Assembly (NCBI GenBank): GCA_020435415.1
Contig: JAGQZQ010000008.1
Coordinates: forward strand, 1-61,022
DNA length: 61,022 nucleotides
Reading direction: 5' to 3'
Source of the DNA: Flavobacteriales bacterium
GTDB taxonomy: Bacteria > Bacteroidota > Bacteroidia > JACJYZ01
Each line of letters starts with the position of its first letter. Within the stretch, counting starts at the first letter, position 1. Shown here piece by piece: positions 42,836 to 49,864 of the stretch. A program made the position numbers and the translations under genes. The notes beneath the pieces are model-generated. The model was not told the origin of the DNA. It saw nothing but the letters and a program-made list of their open reading frames with translations, and searched no databases.

Positions 42836-43147
42836 TCACCGATGTCCCAATTCTTTTTCGAAAGAATCAGCGGAAATGGATATGTCATTCTTAAAGTACC
42901 AAATCATTCCAACCGGATGAATCACCTTTTTGAAGATATGACGTTGTCCTCCGGCACATTCTAACTCATAGCAAATGACCTTGACATTCTCTGGTGAATT
43001 GTCCTGAGTCCCATCAAATTCCCGTATAACCTTAAGGCTGTCGCAGGGTTGATGGCCTTCAGCATCAATCCTACCCAGGTGCTCCCTATTCTGACACCAT
43101 GCCGGAAAAGCATAGCAAAGCATAGTACAAATGAGGAGGACACGCAT
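42836..43147 (-). CDS. Small secreted protein of unknown function
   Basis: The 103-residue product has a clean signal peptide (LLICTMLCYAFPAWCQ) and a short mature domain with four Cys, including DGHQP-like EGHQPCDSLK and CYELECAGGQRH. Cysteine count suggests a disulfide-stabilised secreted protein. I do not recognise a family. It lies between tRNA-Asn and a toxin-antitoxin pair on the opposite strand, a context common for accessory genes. Confidence 0.6.
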   Translation of the reverse strand: MRVLLICTMLCYAFPAWCQNREHLGRIDAEGHQPCDSLKVIREFDGTQDNSPENVKVICYELECAGGQRHIFKKVIHPVGMIWYFKNDISISADSFEKELGHR

Positions 43148-43244
43148 TATTCTAATAGCTTAAAATCATCCAAAAAATAGTCATATTCGGCTTAATTAAA
43201 AAGTTTCACAAAGGGAAACATTTTATCTACCTTCGCGTTAGATT

Positions 43245-43577
43245 ATGAGAGTTCACCTGATTAAGAAACAATCCATAGAGGATTATGCTGTGGCAAATGT
43301 CCAAAGCAGACAACCCTTTATGATTTGGTTGTCGGTCATCAGGAGAGCTGATTGGAATGAACCCAATGATATAAAATCAACCTTTGGAAGCGCGGATATT
43401 CTGGGTGGTGGTTCGGAAAGGGTCGTATTTGATATTGGGGGCAACAAGTACCGGATGATATGCAAGTATCATTTTGGAAAAACCAGGGTTCATTTATTTG
43501 TCAAATGGATAGGAACACATGCGGCTTATACAAAGCTGTGTGACAAAGGAAACCAATATACAGTTGGTGAATATTAG
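43245..43577 (+). CDS. higB: HigB-type mRNA interferase toxin
   Basis: HigB toxins are ribosome-dependent RNases that cleave translated mRNA. The 110-residue protein shows the family sequence order MRVHLIKKQSIEDYA, ADWNEPNDIKSTF, ERVVFDIGGNKYRM and VHLFVKWIGTHAAY. The region is the RelE-like beta-sheet fold seen in the HigB_toxin family. The antitoxin-like gene follows after 17 bp, the usual toxin-first order of higBA. The pair sits beside tRNA-Asn and is probably accessory DNA. Confidence 0.92.
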   Translation: MRVHLIKKQSIEDYAVANVQSRQPFMIWLSVIRRADWNEPNDIKSTFGSADILGGGSERVVFDIGGNKYRMICKYHFGKTRVHLFVKWIGTHAAYTKLCDKGNQYTVGEY

Positions 43578-43594
43578 TTTTTTAGGGCGTTAAT

Positions 43595-44041
43595 ATGAAA
43601 CAGTTAAAATACACCATCATCAAAACCAGGAAGCAATACAACGACTATTGCCGTATCCTGGAAGATTTAATATCTCAGGATAAAAAGGTTTTATCCGACG
43701 AGATCGAACTGCTTACCTTACTGATCGAGAAGTGGGATGAGGCGCACAATACCTTTGATGATCGGGACCCTGTACAGCTGATCAGATCGCTGATGGAAGA
43801 GAACAGCCTGAAACCGAAAGACCTTTTGGAAATACTGGGGCTGTCCAAAGGCACCGTTTCCAAGATCCTCAATTACCAAAAGGGCCTGTCCAAAGAAACC
43901 ATCCGTGCCTTGTCCAAACATTTCAAGGTTAACCAGTCGGCGTTCAACCGTCCTTACCCACTTGTCAATGAAGTGAACAAACACTTTCGCAATGCCCGCC
44001 TGATGAATACAAAAAAAGATTTGGACGGGGCAAAGGCGTAG
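43595..44041 (+). CDS. higA: HigA-type antitoxin with XRE helix-turn-helix
   Basis: The 148-residue protein has an N-terminal helical region (about 1-55) that probably wraps the toxin, and a helix-turn-helix at about 60-115: MEENSLKPKDLLEILGLSKG, VSKILNYQKGLSKETIRALS and SKHFKVNQSAFNRPYP. HigA antitoxins neutralise HigB and repress their own promoter. It follows the toxin by 17 bp. This larger, HTH-containing antitoxin form with an extended N-terminus is common in Bacteroidota. Confidence 0.9.
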   Translation: MKQLKYTIIKTRKQYNDYCRILEDLISQDKKVLSDEIELLTLLIEKWDEAHNTFDDRDPVQLIRSLMEENSLKPKDLLEILGLSKGTVSKILNYQKGLSKETIRALSKHFKVNQSAFNRPYPLVNEVNKHFRNARLMNTKKDLDGAKA

Positions 44042-44127
44042 GCTTCGGATTCACACCCTTGTTGTTTTGCTGTTGCTGAAACTTTCACTTCTTTTATCAT
44101 AATCATAGCAATAATAATTTTTTTGAC

Positions 44128-44193
44128 GTCGCATTTTGCGACCTCAAACTTTCCCTCCGCTATTCTTTTATTCCCCAAAACAAAATACCTTTG
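44128..44193 (+). promoter_or_regulatory. Operator-like hairpin and -7 box before the CHGKCH gene
   Basis: GTCGCA (44128-44133) and TGCGAC (44137-44142) form a short inverted repeat after a run of T. TACCTTTG (44186-44193) matches the -7 promoter box exactly and ends 6 bp before the ATG at 44200. No clear -33 TTTG was found. The inverted repeat could be a regulator site, for example for a metal-responsive repressor, but this is a guess. Confidence 0.35.
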
Positions 44194-44199
44194 CAGTGC

Positions 44200-44589
44200 A
44201 TGCGCGGCATTGTTTCCATATCGCTGCTTACCCTGTACCTATCCATTCTGCTCAGGCCGGCGGTTCCCTACATTGAATATGCCGTGAACAAAGACTACAT
44301 CGCAAAGGTGCTTTGTATCAATAAGGACAAGCCCCAAATGAAATGCCACGGGAAATGTCACCGTACCGCACAGATCAAAAAAATCGCCGACGAAGATGCA
44401 GGTACCGATCAGAATAAACTACCCGTAACACCCATCAAAGAAGTACTTGCCTTTTTTGTGACAAGCGAAACCGGATGCGAGGATTTTGGTACGCTCCATA
44501 ACGGCGCGCGTTTGATTACAAATGAAAACAGCCTCACCACCTACACCGGCAAACCTGACACCCCGCCACCCCGCCACTCCTTTTCATAA
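44200..44589 (+). CDS. Small membrane or secreted protein with a CHGKCH metal-ligand motif
   Basis: The 129-residue protein has a hydrophobic N-terminal helix (about 3-24, either signal peptide or membrane anchor) and then Cys39, Cys49, His50, Cys53 and His54, in VLCINKDKPQMKCHGKCHRT. CxxxC with flanking His is a plausible soft-metal site. The tail is Thr/Pro-rich. Similar small proteins with the K-CxGKC core are encoded beside TonB receptors in Bacteroidota, but none has a known function. It is followed after 173 bp by the TonB receptor on the same strand, which suggests functional connection. Confidence 0.72.
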   Translation: MRGIVSISLLTLYLSILLRPAVPYIEYAVNKDYIAKVLCINKDKPQMKCHGKCHRTAQIKKIADEDAGTDQNKLPVTPIKEVLAFFVTSETGCEDFGTLHNGARLITNENSLTTYTGKPDTPPPRHSFS

Positions 44590-44645
44590 GGATGAACAGC
44601 ATCTTTCCGAACCGGAAGGATGTGTCTCAATGTTTTAAAGCTAGT

Positions 44646-44739
44646 CATTAGACAAAGGACATTAGAAATCAGACAATGGTCATTGGATAACCGTCGCTAG
44701 ATGGTGACCCTTCCAATAACCGATGTCTTTTGTCCATTG
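44646..44739. repeat. Degenerate palindromic element before the TonB receptor gene
   Basis: CATTAGACAAAGGACATTAG (44646-44665) and the reverse complement of 44720-44739 (CAATGGACAAAAGACATCGG) agree at about 15 of 20 positions. The element sits in the 173-bp gap between two co-oriented genes. It shares GGACATTAGAA with the palindrome at 40734-40847, so both may be decayed members of one intergenic repeat type. Confidence 0.5.
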
Positions 44740-44762
44740 CCAATTTCCATTAATCAACATCA

Positions 44763-47075
44763 ATGAAACCACTACATAACCTCATTGCGGTCATGTTCAT
44801 GGTGGTGATCAGTTCGTATACCGCGTATGCCCAGCAAACCATTTCGGGCAAGGTCATCGACGATCAGACCAAAGAACCACTGACAGGCGTAAGCGTGGTG
44901 ATCACCGGTACACAAACCGGCGCAACCACGGATTTGAACGGAATTTTTGAAATCAAAGCGGCAAAGGCCGACAGCATCACCGTTTCCTATATCGGCTACC
45001 AGGGACAAACGTTTGCATGGAAGGGAGGTACGATTATTTCCCTTAAGCCATCTGTGATGCAGCTCGGACAGGTCATCGTCTCTGCCAGCCGTGAAGTGCA
45101 GGAACGGAAAGATGCGCCGATCGCCATTGCCACACTCACACCGGCAGTCATCAACGATGCCAAGCCGAACTCACTGGAACAGGTGCTGAACAAGGTAAGC
45201 GGCGTGTACATGATGAACCTTGGCAACGAGCAACACGCCATGTCCATCCGCCAACCCCTGGGATATAAAAGCCTTTTTCTATATCTCGAAGATGGCATTC
45301 CCATCCGCACGGCCGGCCTGTTCAACCACAACGCACTGATCGAGATCAACATGGCCACGGTGAAGAATATCGAGATCATCAAAGGACCCGCTTCATCGCT
45401 CTACGGCCAGGAAGCCATTGGTGGTGCCGTGAATTTCATCACCTTCGGTCCGAGCGCCGTCCCGACTGCCAAGGTCGCGGTTCAGGCCAACAACCTGGGC
45501 TTTAAGCGAACCGACTTCCAGGCATCCACCACCATGAAAAAACTCGGGGTCTCCGTTGCCGGGTATTATGCCAAAAGAAAAAACGGCCTCATGGAGCATA
45601 GCGATTTTGATAAACTGGGCCTGACCCTTCGTGCAGATTACCATTTCAGCGACAAGACCGACCTGAGTAACAGCGTGTCATTCATCGACTATTACTCGGA
45701 CATGACCGGTAGCCTGGACAGCAACAAGTTCGCCGAACACAACTATACCAATCTGCATACCTTCACCTACCGGGATGTATCTGCATTGCGTGCCCGGTCT
45801 ACCCTGACCCAACGCTGGAACCCGAAAAGCAAGACCACATTCACGGCATTGTTCCGCGACAACAGCATCAAACAGAATCCTTCGTATTTCGTTTCGGACG
45901 ATTACAAACCCTGGAATGGTACCGGAGATCCCTTGCTGGCCCATGGCCAGATCAACGATGCGTACTTTCAAAGTTATGCGGGGGTTATACAACATCGCCA
46001 ATCGTTTGACTGGAAAAATGTAGTAGCGATCATTGGTGTGTCTGAAGATTTCAGTCCCTCCGGCTACTACGCCAAATACATTCCTATTGCAAAGAGCCCG
46101 AAAGGCAAGTACATCAGCTATGAGACCACGGATTCGCTGTTGTCCGACTATACCGTGGATGTGCTGAACTCAGCCGCCTATGCACAATTGGAGCTATCTC
46201 CTTTGGAACACCTGCGTGTGGTGGCCGCCGTACGCTACGACAACTTTGTGTATGATCTGGACAATGCACTCGACCCTTCGGCGTATTCCGGATCACCGGA
46301 TAGCAGGAACAGCTTTAATGCGCTTTCACCCAAGCTGGGCTTCACGTATGATATCAAAGGGAAGTCCGGTGTTTATGCAAACTACAGCCAGGGTTTCGTG
46401 CCACCCCAGATCACAGAATTGTACAAAGGGGTAAAAGTACCTGTACTTAAGCCATCCACATTTTACAATTATGAGATCGGTGGATGGGCCAAATTGGTGA
46501 AGGACAAGCTCTACCTGGATGCCAGCATTTACCGGTTGGATGGCACGGATGAAATCATTTCCGTTCGCCTCGATGATGGCACTTATGAGAACCGGAATGC
46601 CGGGCAAACCAAACATCAGGGCGTTGAATACGGTGTCACAGTCACGCCAAGGAAGGATATTTATGTGCGCATTAGCGGTACCAACGCCATTCATCGTTTC
46701 GTGGATTTTGTAGAACAGGGCAAGGACTACTCCTGGAACGATATGGCCAATGCACCAGGCTTTATCGCCAATGCGGAGGTCATGTACAAACCGCTTCGCC
46801 TGAAAGGCTTCCGCATCGGAGTAGAGATGCAGCACATGAACAGTTATTACATGGACCCGGCGAATACGGTGGAGTATGATGGATTTACCGTTTTTAACCT
46901 CAGAACAGGTTACGAGTGGAAGGGCCTGGGTTGCTGGATCAACTGGCTGAACGTGGCCGACAAACATTATGCGGTGGTGGCCAGCAAGTCGCAATGGGGG
47001 TACAGTTATACGCTGGGTGATCCTTCAAATGTGAACATCGGACTGAGCTATGCTTTTCAGGGAAAAAACAAATGA
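44763..47075 (+). CDS. TonB-dependent outer-membrane receptor
   Basis: The 770-residue protein has a signal peptide (ending TAYAQQ) and a CarboxypepD_reg-like domain (about 25-100, ISGKVIDDQTKEPLTGVSVV). A plug domain follows (about 110-230, VIVSASREVQERKDAPIAIA; IEIIKGPASSLYGQEAIGGA), then a 22-strand beta-barrel to the C-terminal residue region VNIGLSYAFQGK. Such receptors import siderophores, metals, cofactors or oligosaccharides using TonB energy. There is no SusD partner downstream, which argues against glycan uptake. Its neighbours are Cys/His-rich proteins, so a metal or metal-chelate is my inferred substrate. The barrel itself does not reveal the ligand. Confidence 0.94.
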   Translation: MKPLHNLIAVMFMVVISSYTAYAQQTISGKVIDDQTKEPLTGVSVVITGTQTGATTDLNGIFEIKAAKADSITVSYIGYQGQTFAWKGGTIISLKPSVMQLGQVIVSASREVQERKDAPIAIATLTPAVINDAKPNSLEQVLNKVSGVYMMNLGNEQHAMSIRQPLGYKSLFLYLEDGIPIRTAGLFNHNALIEINMATVKNIEIIKGPASSLYGQEAIGGAVNFITFGPSAVPTAKVAVQANNLGFKRTDFQASTTMKKLGVSVAGYYAKRKNGLMEHSDFDKLGLTLRADYHFSDKTDLSNSVSFIDYYSDMTGSLDSNKFAEHNYTNLHTFTYRDVSALRARSTLTQRWNPKSKTTFTALFRDNSIKQNPSYFVSDDYKPWNGTGDPLLAHGQINDAYFQSYAGVIQHRQSFDWKNVVAIIGVSEDFSPSGYYAKYIPIAKSPKGKYISYETTDSLLSDYTVDVLNSAAYAQLELSPLEHLRVVAAVRYDNFVYDLDNALDPSAYSGSPDSRNSFNALSPKLGFTYDIKGKSGVYANYSQGFVPPQITELYKGVKVPVLKPSTFYNYEIGGWAKLVKDKLYLDASIYRLDGTDEIISVRLDDGTYENRNAGQTKHQGVEYGVTVTPRKDIYVRISGTNAIHRFVDFVEQGKDYSWNDMANAPGFIANAEVMYKPLRLKGFRIGVEMQHMNSYYMDPANTVEYDGFTVFNLRTGYEWKGLGCWINWLNVADKHYAVVASKSQWGYSYTLGDPSNVNIGLSYAFQGKNK

Positions 47076-47093
47076 TTTAAGAGACAATAGGTT

Positions 47094-48332
47094 ATGAGAA
47101 CCTCTTTGATGTTAATGATCGTTTTGACCGGGGTGGGTTGTAACAATCCACCGCCTCAAAATGATCCCGGGCATGCTGCCGATGTGGTGCAACCGACCGT
47201 ATTAACGACCGATAGCCTGGAAGCAAGTGATCCCTTCCTCATCACGGATCATGAAGGCAGACCGGTGATCTGTTGGACGGAGAAACTGCATGATCAGGAT
47301 GCCTACGTCCTGAAGTATGCGGTGTCCGGTGATGGTGGAAGAACTTTCGGTCAACCGGTGACGGTCACCCCTTCCAAAGGAACCAAGCCGCATCCGGAAA
47401 GCATGAACAAGGTAGCTTTCAAGGCGGATGGTACTGTGGTTGCCGTGTATGCCGTAAGTCTGGCAGACAGCATTCACAAGTATGCCGGAGAAATACGTTA
47501 TGTGATGTCGGAAGATCAGGGAAAAAGCTGGACAGAACCACGTACCGTTCACAACGATGCCACACCCGGAGCGGGTCACTCATTTTTTGATCTGGCCAGT
47601 CTGCCAACCGGTGAGGTGGGCTGCGTGTGGTTGGATAAATCCAATAAAGGCGGTGGCCGGCCCGTGTTGTTTGCCAGCACGAAGGAAGATTTCCGTAACG
47701 AGGTGGTCATTGATAGTCTGGCCTGTGAATGTTGCCGCACAGAGTTGTATGTGGATCCCCTCGGGGAAGTTCATGTGGCGTACCGAGACATCATCAACGA
47801 CAGCATCCGTGATATGGCCATGGTCAGATCCGTGGATTCCGCCCGAAGTTTTACCAACCCCATCCGCGTTAGCCCTGACAACTGGTTTGTACATGGTTGC
47901 CCGCACACCGGTCCATCCATGACCTGGAGTCAGGGTAACCTGCACTTTTTCTGGTTCACCGCAGGTGGCAAACCGGCGGTATACCGTACCGTTTCTGAAG
48001 ATCAGGGGGCACATTTCGAGGAAAGAAAACAGGTCAATACCGATGCCCGTCATCCACAGGTATCGTCATTGGAAGATGGGTCGATCGGCGCTGTATGGGA
48101 ACAGTCTTTCGGTGAAGGAGACGAGAGCTATAACCGGATCGTTCTGGAAGTGATCAACCCGGACGGCATCGGTACGCAGTATAACATCAGCCAAAAAGGT
48201 ATGCAGGCTTCCTTTCCTGTTATACTAGGGTTGGATGGAAGTTTTCTGGTTGCGTGGACGCAACAGGAATCCGGCAGCAAAAGGGTGTACTACAAGTTGG
48301 TCAAGCCGGACTCAACCGTTCCGATGCCCTAA
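47094..48332 (+). CDS. BNR-repeat lipoprotein with CECC and HxCxH motifs
   Basis: The 412-residue protein has a lipobox LTGVGC (Cys16). The body is a sialidase-like beta-propeller with Asp-box blades: SGDGGRTF, SEDQGKSW, SVDSARSF and SEDQGAHF. Sialidase catalytic residues (Arg triad, Tyr/Glu) are not evident. Instead Cys211, Cys213 and Cys214 in ACECCRTEL, and His267/Cys269/His271 in FVHGCPHTG form two potential metal-ligand groups, which could come together in the propeller. It is 18 bp after the TonB receptor and so is co-transcribed. I infer surface metal or metal-chelate capture. The 3' end overlaps the convergent gene by 21 bp. Confidence 0.83.
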   Translation: MRTSLMLMIVLTGVGCNNPPPQNDPGHAADVVQPTVLTTDSLEASDPFLITDHEGRPVICWTEKLHDQDAYVLKYAVSGDGGRTFGQPVTVTPSKGTKPHPESMNKVAFKADGTVVAVYAVSLADSIHKYAGEIRYVMSEDQGKSWTEPRTVHNDATPGAGHSFFDLASLPTGEVGCVWLDKSNKGGGRPVLFASTKEDFRNEVVIDSLACECCRTELYVDPLGEVHVAYRDIINDSIRDMAMVRSVDSARSFTNPIRVSPDNWFVHGCPHTGPSMTWSQGNLHFFWFTAGGKPAVYRTVSEDQGAHFEERKQVNTDARHPQVSSLEDGSIGAVWEQSFGEGDESYNRIVLEVINPDGIGTQYNISQKGMQASFPVILGLDGSFLVAWTQQESGSKRVYYKLVKPDSTVPMP

Positions 48333-49280
48333 ATAAAAGTAGCGTTGCAACTGGATTTGAAAGAAGGGATAATCTTTGTTGTATGACCGGTTGTACAACG
48401 GAAACCCTGTGACCAGGTCCACGCGAGTATTGGAACCAAAAATGAACTGAATGCCGGGAGCTGCCTCAACATAGTTCCCGGCGATCAGATCAGGGTATGA
48501 TTTCTTTGAGACGGGTACGTTTTCGTCATGAAGATAAATTTCTGCATCCTGGTACCAGCGGCTTAACATTTCCACATACAGATTCACATTCACCTGGTCA
48601 TAGCTTTTATAGCTGAATGGAAATGTAAGTACACCCAGAGAACCATGCATGTACAAGGATCTGCCGTATTTAAACAGGAGTCCTGCCGGGTCATCCCGGT
48701 AATCAAAGGGATACTCAACACCAGCATTGAGTGAAAGAGCAACCCGCTTGTACAAGCCTGTAACCATACCGCCGCCGCCGCATCCGCTGTTCTGACCATT
48801 CAGATTTCCTTCGGCGAGGTGCGGAGCGATGTTCAGCCAGGCACCTTGCATATACAAGGCTGCCCTGAGATGGCGCTTTTCTCCATCGCGTTTTAAGAAC
48901 ATCCACTTCGGGGATAAGATAAAGCCGTTGAATACATACGGATAATCACCGATGTGGCCGATGTGGTTATGTATATGGTAGCCACCGGATAGACCTCCGT
49001 TCGGCTGGATGAAGTTTTCCGGAAGATTCCTGCCATGGTGGTTTGATGCGGTGGATTGCAACATGATCGCCCATCTGGGGGAGATGCCGTATGACATACG
49101 GAGCATGGACATGTGCTTTACATCCCCCAATTCATTCTTGTAAAAATTGTTTGATAGTCGTATGCTGAGCGCACCCCTTGGAATGTTACTTGCGGGATCG
49201 TTCAAAGGAAACAGTTCCTGTGATTTCAGGGAAAAAGAAATGCTCAGAAATATAAGACCGGTAAAAAATCTGATTCTCAC
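48312..49280 (-). CDS. His-rich outer-membrane protein of the metal-like cluster
   Basis: The 322-residue protein has a signal peptide (ending SLKSQ) and a beta-strand-rich body suggestive of a small outer-membrane barrel, ending in an aromatic-rich strand. His81-His82 and His102/His104/His106/His109 (SNHHGRN; GGYHIHNHIGHIGDY) and the segment NSGCGGGGMV are notable potential ligand clusters. The start ATG overlaps the stop of the HMA gene by 4 bp, so the two are translationally coupled. It converges with the BNR lipoprotein gene. I do not recognise a named family; metal binding is inferred from composition and neighbours. Confidence 0.78.
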   Translation of the reverse strand: MRIRFFTGLIFLSISFSLKSQELFPLNDPASNIPRGALSIRLSNNFYKNELGDVKHMSMLRMSYGISPRWAIMLQSTASNHHGRNLPENFIQPNGGLSGGYHIHNHIGHIGDYPYVFNGFILSPKWMFLKRDGEKRHLRAALYMQGAWLNIAPHLAEGNLNGQNSGCGGGGMVTGLYKRVALSLNAGVEYPFDYRDDPAGLLFKYGRSLYMHGSLGVLTFPFSYKSYDQVNVNLYVEMLSRWYQDAEIYLHDENVPVSKKSYPDLIAGNYVEAAPGIQFIFGSNTRVDLVTGFPLYNRSYNKDYPFFQIQLQRYFYLGHRNG

Positions 49281-49786
49281 AGCTTCACGTGATAGGTTGT
49301 ACTACCCGGGGTCTGGCATGAATCCTTGATCACATTCTTCCACTTCTTGAATTCTTTGGGAGTAAGGTATGCTTCGCCGATCAGCTGTAACTCTTTCTCA
49401 CCGTTTAGTACCGGGGTTTCAGGTTCAATGAAGTGGAAAATCCATTGTTCGGTCTGAAGGCAGGCTCCTTCAGGGACAGATTCATTATCGAATTTGTATA
49501 CAATATTTAAATAACGAACAGAAAAGCCCGCATCAACCACTGCCTGTGCGATCTTTTCAAAGGACACGACTGCTCCTTCCTTGAAGGTGATCACACCGTT
49601 GGTATGTTCCAGGTCCATTTCCACCTCCTTTACAAAATCGAGCTTGCGTAGGGAAAGCTCCGTGCTCCGCGTGCATTGTGAACAGGTGAGGCCGTTCACC
49701 CCGATCTTTACGGATTGCAGCTGAGCAGAAGCCGTTGCCGTGATGAAAGTGAAAAGCAGAAGGAGGTGTTTGACCGGAGTACGCAT
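49277..49786 (-). CDS. Secreted heavy-metal-associated (HMA) domain protein
   Basis: With the ATG at 49786 the product has 169 residues. It begins with a signal peptide (HLLLLFTFITATASAQ), then an HMA domain (about 24-90) with the metal-binding loop NGLTCSQCTRSTE (Cys35, Cys38). HMA domains bind Cu(I) or other soft metals and are usually cytosolic chaperones or P-type ATPase modules; a secreted one would work in the periplasm. A C-terminal extension holds further Cys (GACLQTE, KDSCQTPG). It is the first gene of a two-gene operon with the His-rich outer-membrane protein. A longer frame to 49834 lacks a signal peptide and is rejected. Confidence 0.86.
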   Translation of the reverse strand: MRTPVKHLLLLFTFITATASAQLQSVKIGVNGLTCSQCTRSTELSLRKLDFVKEVEMDLEHTNGVITFKEGAVVSFEKIAQAVVDAGFSVRYLNIVYKFDNESVPEGACLQTEQWIFHFIEPETPVLNGEKELQLIGEAYLTPKEFKKWKNVIKDSCQTPGSTTYHVKL

Positions 49787-49864
49787 ACATGGATCGTATG
49801 TACACAAATTACGCCAATCACGGTATATGTGCAAGAAATGAATGTAGAATCGAACGGTCCGGGT

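Noticed and set aside
42581-43147. Integration att site at tRNA-Asn
   Set aside because: I looked for a direct repeat of the tRNA 3' end downstream and found only an 8-bp GAGGAGGA match near 43130, which chance explains. No integrase is present.
44590-44762. Cobalamin or other riboswitch before the TonB receptor
   Set aside because: The gap is explained by a degenerate palindromic repeat, and no conserved riboswitch core could be recognised.
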